From Macrocystis pyrifera (taxonomy: Eukaryota > Sar > Phaeophyceae > Laminariales > Laminariaceae): DNA of 64,000 nucleotides. A model generated the notes under the pieces. The model did no database searches. It was not told the DNA's origin and saw nothing but the letters and a program-made list of their open reading frames with translations. The DNA is taken from NCBI GenBank assembly GCA_031763025.1, contig JASSKH010000016.1:6494054-6558053 (forward strand), in the 5' to 3' direction. Made by a program: the position numbers and the translations under genes. Of the stretch, positions 23,686 to 34,890 are shown one piece after another (within the stretch, counting starts at the first letter, position 1; each line of letters begins with the position of its first letter).

Positions 23686-26050
23686 CATATGAGGGAGGGA
23701 GGTAGGGAGGGAGGCAGAGAGACAGAGGGGCAGGGAGGGGGTACACAAGGGTGGGGGGGAGGAAAGGATGGAGGGAGCGAGGTGTGGTACACGAAAACAC
23801 GTCGTAATCCAACGATAGGTTGTTGACCGATTTCGTTGTTCTTCGCTCTTGGAAGAAGCTAGCTGGTATTGAGCATACGTGCGTGGCCAACTCTTGCGTA
23901 TTGAGCCGGTGGTGTAGACTATTGCTGTACAGGGGCCAATCTTCCCAACGTACTTGGGGTACGCAAAACGTGAAGTATACCACAAATTTGTTCTCCTCCA
24001 AATGACAGGCACTACGTATCCACTAGAGACGGCGCCGCGCAACCAAGCCTCACCCCCTGTTACCGCCAGTTATGCACCTCGGACCGCCGCCCGGAGCGGC
24101 AGGTGACCGTTCAAACACCCTAAAAACACATGTTCGGTCTGACTCAGTGCCGGCTGTCGCTGTGAGTATAAGCTCAAGGAAGCCCTACCGCCACACAGTC
24201 GTACGGGTGTGAGTCCTCTGCGTGTTGTGAGTAGACACAGAGAAATGTACCTGGAACTGTTCAGCCAACACTACAGTAGGCACGATGGAGCTGGCCAATC
24301 AGAGGGGGGGGCTGGAAGGCTTTTTCTGAGTTCGGCATGTGGTGTACCTGCCGTACATATACATGGCTTGAACGGCATACGTAACTTCATCGAGGGGTGC
24401 ACGTAAATTAACAAAATCCGACACCTCACTATATCTGTATCAATCTTCGAGACCCAGACGGAGGGGAGCATACTGAAAACGAGTAAAATCAATTGTTGGA
24501 AAAACTAAACACTTTTCGTATAATCGTCCAGAATCTTACCCCACCACGTATGATGTAAAACTTCGCTTTTTTCAAAGGCATGACCTCTATAGGAGTGGCT
24601 ATTAATACCTTACCGTGGTGTTGTTTGGTCTTGTTGTCATTCATGCACTCCTAGTACCTGGTACACCTAGTTTTGGCTTCCGTCGGAGGAGCAGCTCAAC
24701 CAAAAATGCATAGGTATATCTGTTTTAGGCTTTCGTCCTTTCGATATCCCTCCGACGGGCGGGTAGTTTGCGATAAGCTGAACCCCCCCCCAAAAGTTGG
24801 GGTCTAATGTGTCGATTGTTTTTGCCCCCAGCCTGTGGAGAGCAAGGCCGAAGGAAACCCCTGTCCAAAAGGCACTTGAACGAATGTTGACATAAAAATT
24901 GATTTGATTGCGTGCACCAGCTCGATCCCGCTTCGCCTTCTCCATTATGCCGGGCCTTGTCTTGGCCGTCTCGAAAGAAAAACAACGAAGCATAAATAAA
25001 TGTCAGTTGACGGTCTGATTTTGGCCAGTCTCAGGGCATTCCGTACTTTCGATACATCGTACGTATATGTTGGACGCGTTTGTACCCTCCCTCCCCTGGC
25101 ATCCCCGTTTTTCGACAAGGTATAATGTCTTCTACTACAGGTTAGGAGGCTTTGGGGGGGGGGGGGGGGGGGAGGGCGACTTTAGGACCCCCAGAGGCAA
25201 ACTCCCAATGCATATCTCATCTTCACCCAAAGAGGATAAGACCACTAAAATAACAGTCAAGTATGATATTTTGTTGAGCGCGCGTTTTTCCCTTCAGCCC
25301 CTGGTATCCACATCCCCGCGTGTGTTTTATGATGATTCTGAACGTTTCGTTGTTTCGACGTACGTACGTACGTACGTACTCGCATCGACTACGATCGAAA
25401 TCGCATCCATTTACTTTGTTGTTTTTTGGTATATTGTATCGTACATATCGAACATGCGATTCTCCTTCGGTGCCCATTGCCACTTGCACAGCGCACTACG
25501 ACACTGCAGAAGAACCGTTGGGCAACACCTGAGGTGGTGGGAGTTACACCCGGACGGGGCGGGGCTGGGCGAGTCGTCGTAGACCCCCAAGCCCCCCAGA
25601 GCAACGGCAAGCGGACTCCTTTCTCCTCCGGGAACCATCGATTCCACACCGGGGGGGGGGGGGGGGGGGGGTACTCATTTGTTGCATGCCTTAGTCGTTT
25701 GACCATTAACCACGCATCCCTTTCGAGACGGAGCACCGTTCCTACCCCACAGAGACAGACGCCTCCAACATTAACATTTGGGGCCTTGTTACGTTTTTTT
25801 CCATACAATACATGAAACATGTTTGGCTTATCTCATCCCCTTCCTGTTTCGCCTTTTGTGGCCACCATCCATCTCCTGACGGGGCGGGGGAGCGGGGGAC
25901 ACTCGTATACACAGCACAGAACCCAACCCAGCTCAACCCCAACCCAACCAAAAACAACTCCTCCATACCCACACCAAGTTACCTAGACATTTGTTTGCCC
26001 AGTCCTTGAACTTGTGTAGCTGTTATCCCGACCCTTCCGCTACTACTGCC
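23686..26050. other. Duplicated non-coding tail of copy B
   Basis: Counterpart of 9,002-11,375. No supported exon. Features: GGGA-rich tract (about 23,660-23,765), poly-G (about 25,155-25,172 and 25,651-25,671), a short (ACGT)n tract (about 25,359-25,380) and the dispersed repeat at 25,671-25,800. Confidence 0.6.
25671..25800 (+). repeat. Dispersed repeat family R1, member in copy B
   Basis: Same element as 10,990-11,115, carried along by the duplication, preceded by a G run as in the other members. Confidence 0.75.
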
Positions 26051-26867
26051 TGTTGAATGAATGCATCCTGCATGAATTAATTTGACTAATCCTGCCAACC
26101 TTCCCTCTATGCCCTAACCATTTTTTATTTTTCCTACCAAAAACTGTACATCAGCACCCCCCCCCACCGTGCCACCGCCGTTTCTATACACGGCGAAAAA
26201 CGCCTTCTCACGGGCGAACAAAGCGCGCGACCAAAACACATGAATTCCCACGACCGAAAACGAAAACACGCACGTTGCGACGGCCACAAACAAAACGCGT
26301 GTTCTCAAAAGCCAAAACGCGTGTTCTCACGACCAAAATGCGTGTTCTCGCGACCAACATGCGATTTCTCAAAAGCCAAACCGCGTGCTCCCACTACCAA
26401 AATGCGTGTCCGTCCTCACGAGCCAAAACTCGTGTTCTAATGGCGAACACGCATGTTCACGGCCAGAACGACCATTCTCCGAAGGGCAAAAGAGACAACA
26501 ATTCTCACAACCAAAACAACACGCTTCTTTTCTGGCAGTCAATCAAAAGACCCACGTGTTCATGGCCAAACAAACAAGCACACAAAACACAACCAACCTA
26601 CCAACAGCAACAATAACAAACGCGTGCCCTTCTTTGTCATACGCGAGCTTGCGGGAGTTCCCACCGCCCCCACACACCCACACACCCCTGCCGGCCCGAG
26701 CGCTCTCGTGTCCAATCGAAATACGTGGCCTCCCGGCCATAATCAAAACACGTGGTCTCTCGGCCAATCAAAACCGAGCGTTTTCGCCAACGCGGCCGAA
26801 AAACAAAAATAGTTTTCTTGCCTACGCGACCTATGACCAAAAAAAACAAAAAGCGTATTTTTCTTCA
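26051..26867. other. Non-coding, rich in short degenerate repeats
   Basis: Downstream flank of the SCP2 gene (which reads leftward and stops at 26868). About 26,270-26,800 is an array of degenerate units built on CGCGTGTTCTC and CCAAAA (period roughly 20-25 bp). Long open frames through it on both strands follow from the repeat and are not supported as genes. Confidence 0.6.
26270..26800. repeat. Degenerate CGCGTGTTCTC/CCAAAA minisatellite
   Basis: Repeated segments such as CAAAACGCGTGTTCTCA and CCAAAATGCGTGTTCTCGCG occur many times with variable linkers (AAAGCCAAA, CGACCAAAA, CGGCCAATC). Confidence 0.75.
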
Positions 26868-28864
26868 TCATAGGCGAGCCGCCGGCGGAGGTTCCCTCCT
26901 CTCCCCTCCACCCCCACTCCCACCCTCGCCACCCAGCCGCTGCCGCTGCTGCTGACGGGCCGAGCGTAGCGGTGGTCGCAGCAGCTCCAACAGCGGCCCG
27001 GATTTCATCGCCCGCAAGATGTTTCCCTTCACCAGTATCCTTCCGGTCATGAAGGCGCGGTGGGCGGTAATCTGTCCCGCGCATACCAGAAAAAAAGCCT
27101 CGTCAGACAATTCTAGTGTTGCGTCAACCTGACAGATGGCCGACAGAACAGGGGGGATGCGGGTGGAGTAGGGTGGGGTTCCGTTAGGGTGAGGGTGGGG
27201 TAGGGTGAGAGTGGAGTGAAGTACGAGGTGGGGTGGGGTGAAGGTGGGGTGGAGGCGAGGATGGGGTTGGGGTGGAGGTGATGGGGGGGGGGGTGTCGTG
27301 AGGGTGGGGATCGGGTCGGGGTGGGGTACGGTGAGGGTGAGAGCGGGGGGGGTGGTGGGGATGGGATGAGGTAGGGGGGGCGATGCGGCGAGGGTGAGGG
27401 TGGGGTTGGGGTGGAGGCGAGGAGTGGGTGGGTAGGTGGGGTGGGGGTGGGGGTGGGGGAGCGTGGGATTGGGTGGGGTAAGGTTGGGCGGGGTGCAAGT
27501 ATTCCTCAGACTTGCACATGATGTACCAATAGTTCGTACACATGTAAGAACGAGCTCTATTCCTATTCTTCCTTTACACGCGCGGGCAGGCAGATGAGGT
27601 CGGGCGACTAAACACCAACACACACCTCGGTCTTCGAGTCGCCTTGCCGAACTGCCTCTCCGGTGGCGACATCGCGGACGTCGACCACCACGCAACTCCC
27701 CGACCCGACCACAAACCGCAACGATGACCCAACCTTTAATTTTGTCATCACCGGCGGGACCAGCGCGACGCCCGTAAAGACGAAAGAGTTCCATTTGTGT
27801 GCGTATATTTGGAGAGGCAGGGGCGGGGACGGCGGGGGGGGCGTTGTCAAAGGTTCAGTTGCAGCGTGTTTGTGCTATTTCTGATGGGAGTGGTGCTGTG
27901 CGTTGGCCTTAAGAGGAGGAGTTTCATGTGCAGAGGCAATGGCGAGCGGGGGGGGGGGGGGGGGAGATGTGTTTGTATGTTTGGATAATTTCCGGCGGGA
28001 GTGACGCGTAATCCGAAAGACGAAGGAGTTCCACGTATGTGCGTGCATGCGCAGAGGCAGGGGCGCGGGGGGAAGCCGGGGGGGGGGGGGGGGGGGAGGG
28101 GTTGTCAAAAGCAATTGCAATGTGTTATATTCGTTCACGGCGGCACCGACGCGTTGTCCCCTCCGTAAGGCGGGAGAGGAGGAGTCCATCCCCACAGTAG
28201 CGACTCGAGCGTTTGCCTCTCGAACTGCATCGCCCCCATCCCCTGTCCCACACTCTTTCGTGACGCGACACACAACAGATACAGAACGAAACGTGCGGAG
28301 GCACGACTGCACAGCCCTGCATACTACGCCCCCTTCCCCCACCCCCATCCCCTCCCTCACCCCCTCTACAACTCCCCCACCTGCCCCCATTCCCCCCTCC
28401 CACCCACCCACCCACCCACCCCCCCTACCGCTGGCAGCAGTCTATATCTCGGATAGATGATCGATTCCTATTCCATGGTTTAAATATTTCAGGGCAGACA
28501 TTACTATATTCCTAATATGTATGATCTGCACGATCTGTATGATCTAGCTCATGTTGCCGGGTGGGAGCCGTACAACCTGCACGATGCACCGTAGGTAAAA
28601 TGTTTTCGGTGTCGCAGCTGCACTTACACAGATCTTGCACAACACCTGACAACGAGAGGCTAGGATCTATCTGTAGATGATATATCTGATCTGCAGATGA
28701 TCCATCTGATCTGTAGATGATCTACCCGATGTGTGCAGTAAGTAGCCCCGACCAATCCGGCTCACCTCCTCAACCATTCTATTCTTGACCTCATTCGTTT
28801 GCAGTTTATCCGCCAGCAGGTTCCACAAAGCTCGCGTCGTCGATTCTCCTAGCCCCTCCGCCAT
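26868..28864 (-). CDS. SCP2-domain sterol/lipid carrier protein, peroxisomal
   Basis: Three exons on the minus strand: 28864-28766 (ATG, 33 codons), 27733-27626 (36 codons) and 27128-26868 (86 codons plus TGA), all phase 0 with GT-AG borders (GTGAGC, GTGTGT donors; TTAAAG, TGTCAG acceptors); 155 aa. The single SCP2 fold is plain: an N-terminal helix (TRALWNLLADKLQTNEV), strands (SLRFVVGSGSCVVVDVRD), then the family signature VDATLELSDEAFFLVCAGQ and AFMTGRILVKGNILRAMK. SCP2 domains bind sterols, fatty acids and acyl-CoAs in a hydrophobic tunnel and usually act in or near peroxisomes. The last three residues, ARL, fit the PTS1 consensus (S/A/C)(K/R/H)(L/M). A Gln/Gly/Arg-rich linker of about 30 residues sits between the domain and that tail. 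Length is usual for a stand-alone SCP2 protein. Intron 2 holds a C-rich minisatellite and intron 1 has three related ~125-bp segments. Confidence 0.9.
27135..27500. repeat. G-rich minisatellite in SCP2 intron 2
   Basis: About 350 bp of GGGGTGAGGGTGGGGT-like units on the + strand (C-rich on the transcribed sense strand). Many runs of three or more G at close spacing make G-quadruplex formation possible. It produces long Pro/His-rich open frames that are not genes. Confidence 0.85.
27750..28100. repeat. Three diverged ~125-bp tandem segments in SCP2 intron 1
   Basis: On the minus strand, near 28,060, 27,930 and 27,810, each segment begins CCCCTGCCTCT or similar, continues through an ACT(C/T)(C/T)TTCGTCTTT-like block and a CCGCC(G)G block, and is flanked by a poly-C (poly-G on +) run. 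The right-hand edge of the last segment ends just before the exon 2 acceptor at 27,734. Confidence 0.65.
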
Positions 28865-31199
28865 CGCCTTGGGCTATGACTTACCTACCTGGCACAATAC
28901 ACCGGGTAAAAGACCTAACGCCTAAGAGCGAAAAAGAGAAAGAAAAAAAATGCCGAACGAAGCGACTCGCAAGTTATATCCTGGGCGACAACCCACAAAA
29001 GCCACGCCGCGGGGATGTATGTATGCATCATTGGATTTATGGGTAGGATGGATTGACAAGCTCGCTCGCAAGGAAGAATAGAACAAAACTAAGACCTATC
29101 ACAATGGGAGCGCGAAGTTTGAACGCTTCCTTTCAAAAAGATTTTGCTTTCAAGATGCGGGCGAAGATAGTCTGGTACGACCGCTGTGGGAAAAAAAGGG
29201 GAGAACTGTTTTATTGTTTTCTGTTTTTTTTTTGTCTCTTATGTTCAAAACGGCTGCAGGCGGCGCCATTTGCTTTTTATCGTTGCAAATTGTCAACACG
29301 CCGATTCAAATCAGCTCGTGCGTCGACAGACAGACCTTAGATCTCGACATGGACCCGGCCCACGGCTAACACGCTCGGTGTCGGGAAAAGGCCAACGAGT
29401 GTAGGTATCGGACTCGGAAGATACCAGATGGATCCATAATCCACTGTAGGTGGCGAGAGTTTGCCCGTGGCGTCCTCCGCTTTCTCTCGAACCTGAAAAA
29501 AAAAACAGCCTAATTTTTGCCCTTTGAGACGGATCGAGAAATATTGTCATCTGTTTTGTGCACGCCAGCGGCCAAAATGTTTCTTCACCACTCGCCTGGC
29601 CAGCGCCCCCCGTACATCACCGGTCAGCGTGTGAGCACGGTGACCCTAGGGTCGGTCGGAGCCCTTAACGAGCGCACCCCGTTTGGAGTTCGGACTACAC
29701 ATCCGTCTCGAGTTTTTTTTTTCCGAAGCCGATGTTCGCCCAACATCGGCCCCCACAATTTTTACTTTTTTTCGGGCTTCTTCCAAAAGTTTGGAACTTT
29801 TCCGTTTTAGAAATCGTGCTCATAGCAAAAGCTTGTTCCGAACATTTCTGGCGGGTATCTTCGAATTTCATAACTTTTTGAGGAAACATCGCTTTCCCAT
29901 CGGCATAGGAGGTCTAAAAAAAAACACACGAAAAAAAAAACTCCATACGAAATATACAAAAAAAAAAAAACACCAGGGTATGCATATGTATACCAGGGGC
30001 ATTAAATACCTCGTCCAAATAATCACACCAAACATGGTACACACACGTCAAAAATCTACCGCGTACATACATACCTGGTACACAAAGCGGTATGGGGCTC
30101 AGTCTCGCCTAACTTTTCTCATGCCCGACCCCAGCGGCGCCCGCAAAAGCCCAAAAAGCCCAAACCACGTCCCGACGTTTGGCCGCGTCTTTGCGCTACG
30201 AAACGCGTTAAAAAAACACGCCTCCGCGCGAGTCAGCGTACCCTTGTCCGCCGGCACAAACCACAATTATGTGCTGTGCCGCGATCGATCCCCACTATCG
30301 CCCCGTCTCCCACAACAAGAGGCGAAACGAAAACAAGAATCGAACGGTCCTCTCGAGAGCCCGGAGAGGGATTCTCGAAACGCCTCCCAGGACCTCGAAA
30401 CTCGGCGGATGCCGTTCGGCAAATTTCGCGGGCGGAGAGCTAACGGAATCTCTCGGCGCAGCCATTTCTTCCGACGCGCCGAGCAAAACACACAAAAAAA
30501 AAGGTATGGAGAGCGAGGCAAGAGACGGGGGGGGGGGAGAGCTTGCGCACGTCCCCTCCCCACCCCACCCCTCCCCTCTCCATCCCGTCCCTCTATAGCG
30601 TCTGCCGCGCCCAGTGTTTTAAACTGTTCGCCCGCATTTTGAGGTGGGTTGTTTGGTTTTGCGTCGGCCCGTGAGAGAGGGCTGGGCTAGCGTGGGCGGT
30701 GCCTGGTATTTGATAGGGGGCGGGCGGTCGAACCTTTTACTGATCGTCATCGCCCCACACCTGGGTGTGCTTGCGTATGTGTATGTGTACGTGTACGTTT
30801 TATGTGTTGAAAAAAAAAGCGAAAAAAAGAAAAAAAAATGAAAAAAAAAACGAAAACTATAAAGAAAAAAGCTTCAGGTGGTATAAATAAATACCAGTAC
30901 CAGGTATAATATACCAGGCATATCTATGAAGCAGGCAACTTCAGGTATACCTGGTGAGTACCTGCTACACTCGTACCGATACACAGGGCTTCAGCGCTCA
31001 CCATGACAGCTACCGTACAGACACCATAGCAGCAACGACGGCATCAGCAACGAGGATTATCCAAACTGATTTTTCTTGTGATTCGTACAACAGCAGCTAT
31101 TATAACCCTTTCATTAATGCAGTCCCGCCTTGGAGACAAACCAGTCAAATTCCAAGTACTTTGTCCCCAAAATGGGACTGCAGCCAACACTATTAATAT
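28865..31199. other. No confident gene; poly-A/T-rich intergenic DNA
   Basis: Upstream side of the SCP2 gene. It contains several A runs (about 29,910-29,970 and 30,815-30,870), a G run (about 30,528-30,537) and a cluster of short TACC(T)GGTA-type words near 30,885-30,960. A 319-codon frame (29,683-30,642) starts at TTG and is Lys/Arg/Ser-rich low complexity with no domain, so it is not called. Confidence 0.5.
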
Positions 31200-31302
31200 T
31201 ACGGGGGACCATAGTAAAAAGGACCAAATACTATTAGCAAAAAATAGGAAATATATAGGTTTTTGTGTGTACCGTAGGTCCTATTTACTATGGCCCCCCG
31301 TA
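31200..31302. mobile_element. Palindromic MITE-like element, copy 1
   Basis: About 100 bp, bounded by TA on both sides. The left end CGGGGGACCATAGTAAA mirrors the right end TTTACTATGGCCCCCCG. The interior has GGACCAAATA and, on the other side, the GTAGGTCC arm. No coding capacity; TA flanks and short size fit a non-autonomous Tc1/mariner-type (Stowaway-like) element. Confidence 0.8.
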
Positions 31303-31898
31303 ACAAAAAGGTTAAGAGCATTGAAGGTTCAAAGCTCCCAATTTCTGAAGTGCCACAATATCGCGTACCTACTGCAGCAGTACTGTAGTATATATACACT
31401 ACAGCCAGTACTGCTCTATGTACACACCACGTTGCAAACAAACTCGGGCAATATATTTCGGTTGGGCAGTGTCTTACGTTGCACGTCGGCTCATACCCAA
31501 ACCGACCCCCCATCCTATCTACCCCTCCAACTCTAACCCCTCGACCGCTTGGGCGCTCCACAGGCCGGCAGGGGAGGTAGGTCCCCAGACCCAACCCGAC
31601 CTCAACCCGAACCCCCCCGACACTTTGCGGCGGGGTTCTTCCGAAAAACCCCGGCCGGCCGAAAGGCCACCTTCGGCCGACTAAACAGCAACGGACTTGC
31701 AGTGGTGTTGCATGTGAGTGTGTTAACTCGTAAAGAGGCGGTGTTGCAGTTAGGTCCTTCCTGTATGAGACATATATACGATGTACACAGCAGCCGGTCT
31801 TGTCAGCATTCACGAAAGTTATAAACCTGTGACGTATCATAGCATCAGAAAATTCAGTCGCCGAAGTGGAACCAGTTACGAACGACTGGAACATAAAC

Positions 31899-31980
31899 AG
31901 TAATCAGGACCAAATATGCGTTGCAAAATAATGGAATATATAGGTTTTTGTGTTGATGATGGGTCCTGATTACTATTGAT
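31899..31980. mobile_element. Diverged relative of the MITE-like family
   Basis: Inverted arms AGTAATCAGGACC and GGGTCCTGATTACT around AATATATAGGTTTTTGTG, the same core as the main family but without the CGGGGG ends. Possibly a sister subfamily; a similar arm with AATCAGAACC occurs at 62.54 kb. Confidence 0.5.
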
Positions 31981-32683
31981 CGGTCTCGAACCAACGGATC
32001 TACTGGTCGGTTTCAGAGCCAACCACCAATTACCAGTAGTAGGGTACTTGAGAGGTTCTCCCATCCTGCTCGTCGACCCTCCCAACGCACAGGCCCAACG
32101 ACTGCTGACCACTTGACGACTCCTTGACGTCCCTTGCCCTGCAAAAAAAAAACAACTAGATGACTCCCTGACGTCCCTTGCCCGGTTCTATTCAGCTCGT
32201 GCAGGCAGGGCCTTGCCCGTTAGCTATCTATCCTGGATACTCGCTTCACCGACGACCCCGCTTCACACCGCTCTACCGCTGCTTGCTCGTATCTGAACTG
32301 CTGCGTTGGTCTTTCCTCATCAATCATCCGGAACTTCAATTATTGTTCATTCCTACCCCGTACTAAACACCCCTTTGTTATTATATGGGAAACCCTCCGA
32401 AACAGTCTCATTCCTTCACTGGTTTATCTATTCTACCCGTTACCCCCCAAACACCAGGTTGCCCCTACGACAACCTTCCTCACTTTTCCATCATCTATCT
32501 GCTGGGTTTCGAAACATGGAAAACACCGACTCGGTGGATGCAGCGTCGAAGCGTACACACGGGGAGATTGTTTGCAAACGAAGCTTTTGAAGATAAAAGT
32601 AAACCGTTGATCCTCCCCCCAGCGCCCTCTTCCCGCTTCCGGATGGCACCCGGATCCCGCCATATCTTGTGTGCACTACTATC

Positions 32684-32786
32684 GCGGGGGGCCATAGTAA
32701 ATAGGACCAAATATTATCAGTAAAAATATGGAAATATATGGGTGTTTGTTTGGACCGTAGGTCCTGTTAACTATGGTCCCCCGTAA
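32684..32786. mobile_element. Palindromic MITE-like element, copy 3
   Basis: Arms GGGGGGCCATAGTAAATAGG and ACTATGGTCCCCCG around GGACCAAATATTATCAG and ATATATGGG; the right-hand TA is present and the left is degraded. Confidence 0.8.
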
Positions 32787-33137
32787 TATATGGTACGGGT
32801 ACTGCTGCTGTAGCAGGTACCAGTACCAAGTAGTCTAAAGATGTTATTACTATTAAATATTAATATTAATAATCAATACCTGGTGCTCGTAATAAATACT
32901 GCATCCTAGCGTCCCCTCTACGACTGCTGCCGTAAGTAAGAGTTTGGGCCTGATCATTATTAATATTAATAGTAACTTCGTCGTGGACTCGTGAGGTCAC
33001 TGCTCATGAGAGACGCGACAACTATCAACAATAATAATAGTATCAAACGGAACAGGGCAACATACTCTGCTGTTGTAGCAAAAGTTATCATACCGGTACT
33101 CGGATCACTATTCATATACACCTACAGAGCCGGCGTC

Positions 33138-33232
33138 CCCGGTGGCTTGGTAGGTGGTCCGCGTGCCTGTCAAGATCAATTCCGTGGGTTCAAGTCTCAC
33201 CGAGTGCATGCTCATACGTAGGGACTTTTTCT
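33138..33232 (+). repeat. tRNA-derived sequence (SINE head or tRNA pseudogene)
   Basis: A box-like TGGCTTGGTAGG and B box-like GGGTTCAAGTCTC lie about 45 bases apart. The T arm GTGGG-TTCAAGT-CTCAC pairs, and a GACTTTTTC T-run follows like a Pol III terminator. The acceptor and anticodon stems do not pair well, so it is not a functional tRNA. Confidence 0.5.
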
Positions 33233-33339
33233 TGCGTAAAAAAATTGATAAGCGGAAAGCGCGAAAGCGTGAGTTGGCTACATTCGATGAAAATCGACGA
33301 GCAGTGGGAATGCTGAACCCTATGCGCGACAAAAAATAA
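33233..33339 (+). CDS. Candidate terminal exon, unknown
   Basis: An open stretch reads KKIDKRKARKRELATFDENR and ends MRDKK at TAA (33,337-33,339). Highly basic. No clear acceptor or upstream exon, and it lies right after the tRNA-like sequence; weak evidence only. Confidence 0.2.
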
Positions 33340-34090
33340 AGGCACGTACCGGGGGGGAGAAGGGACGACACCTGTGACCACGGCTTGTCCAGAAGATCGT
33401 CGAGGGTAAAACCTCCTACGAGTGGGCTGGGAAGTAAAAGTGATGTATAAAAAACATAAAATAAAATATATTAAAAAAAAAAACATCAGCAGTACAGCAG
33501 CAATACGGGTAGGTCTGTAGCAGCAACCTGCGCCAGCGTCGCACACACCCACAAGCAGCAGAAGAGTGCCGGTTTCGCCGATGTGCTGGGGGGGACTTCT
33601 GGGCTACGAGTAGTTCTGCCACTACTGCTGCTCCTACTGCTGGTGTGTTCGTACTGGATACTGGACAAGAGCTGCTGGACACAGGACAACATTCTTGGGG
33701 TACTCGTACGAGAACGCAACAGGCCAGCAATAGTATTAGTATTCTCACGATCACGATGATGCCTGATGCTGTCTGATGGATATGTACGCTGAGGACACAC
33801 AGCCAATAGAGGAGCTCCGATCCAACTTCCGACTGGCCGCGACCTCTACACGCACGCCTAGCCACCGATCATGAGCCAGCAGCAGACACTATATATACAC
33901 CATCTACCAGGGTGTGCCATGCGCGAGTGGACGCAAGCGTGTGTCGTTCGTAGTTCGTATATACGCAAAATGCATTCGAGGCTTTTCGTAGCAGGTAGGA
34001 CAGGACTTGGCCGAAATGTCCGGCGATGCTTACCTTGACCTTGACCCGTGAACTTCCAAACCACGACGCCGGAGAGGAGATGCAGCTGAA

Positions 34091-34213
34091 ATGCAGGCGT
34101 GCCGTGTTCAATACATGGGCAAGTCTCTCGCAGAACGTCGCAACAGTAGTTATGGTGTGTCCCAACCACCCAACATGTGTGAGAATTACAGTAGTTTCGT
34201 CGAGGAGTTGCAA
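34091..34213 (+). CDS. Candidate exon with strong donor, unknown
   Basis: ATG at 34091 opens MQACRVQYMGKSLAERRN and ends FVEELQ at a GTAAGC donor (34,214). Another frame over the same bases is also open, and a 227-codon minus frame (34,541-33,858) overlaps. No partner exon identified. Confidence 0.25.
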
Positions 34214-34598
34214 GTAAGCTCGATGGCCTTTTTTGTTCGGAAGGGAGGGGGGCCAGATCCACGCCCACGGAAGCGCGAAGATCCCGGATATTTTCAGATA
34301 CGAAAGATCCGGTCAAAGATCCAGGACACAGAAGATACATGATCTGGGTCCGGCTAAACGGCAAAATGTGCGACGTCTGCTGTATGCTTTCAATGCAAAC
34401 ACCAGGTATGTAGTGTCGAACGTGCGAAGAGAACCAACCTGGGTACCGCCTGCATGTGAATCCTGCCGATGGATGCGAGATGCCGGAGTTCCTTCGTCGA
34501 AAGTGCGGCGCCAAGACTGGATCCGAGTTGCTGCTCGGCATCTGCTCCTGCTGCCAACGATGCTACTGCTTGTAAATACCTAACGCGGGCGCAACAAT

Positions 34599-34630
<32 letters not shown>
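34599..34630. repeat. (AGC)n microsatellite
   Basis: About ten AGC/CAG triplets; poly-Ala or poly-Cys open frames on the minus strand here are artefacts. Confidence 0.9.
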
Positions 34631-34632
<2 letters not shown>

Positions 34633-34890
34633 TGCTGACGGTTGGTTACCACCAGAGCTCCAAGGTTTGGCACGCACAAAACATACATGCACTGAGAAAC
34701 CCGGAGGCTGCTATTAATAGGGGACGGAGGAAAAACCTGGAGCACTCTGCTGCCGGCGTGGGGGTGGACTTGACGAAGAGTGTAAGGTGAGTAAGGGTTT
34801 CGCAGGAGAGGAAGGCGTACAGTAAGCAGGAGGAACTTTCAGGAAGGGACAAGGGGATATGGAGTATAGAAGACAGACTGCTACCACTAC

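Larger units (their letters stand above)
14672..26050. repeat. Segmental duplication, copy B
   Basis: Second copy of the unit at 1-11,375, same orientation, separated from it by about 3.3 kb that is not repeated within the window. Coding exons are near-identical in length between copies while introns carry most indels, so the duplication is old enough to show selection. Whether 11.4-14.67 kb also lies upstream of copy A (a 14.7-kb tandem unit) cannot be told, since that sequence is outside the window. Confidence 0.95.
31303..33120. other. No confident gene
   Basis: Contains MITE-like elements and AT-rich palindromic words (TAATATTAATA near 32,860 and 32,955). An open minus-strand frame (31,894-31,199) runs into MITE copy 1 and is not supported. 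Confidence 0.5.

Noticed and set aside
26868-27794. 308-codon minus frame
   Set aside because: Its middle is the Pro/His-rich translation of the intron minisatellite. Only its end (27128-26868) is real, in the SCP2 frame.
29683-30642. 319-codon + frame
   Set aside because: TTG start, Lys/Arg/Ser-rich low complexity across A runs, no domain and no splice context.
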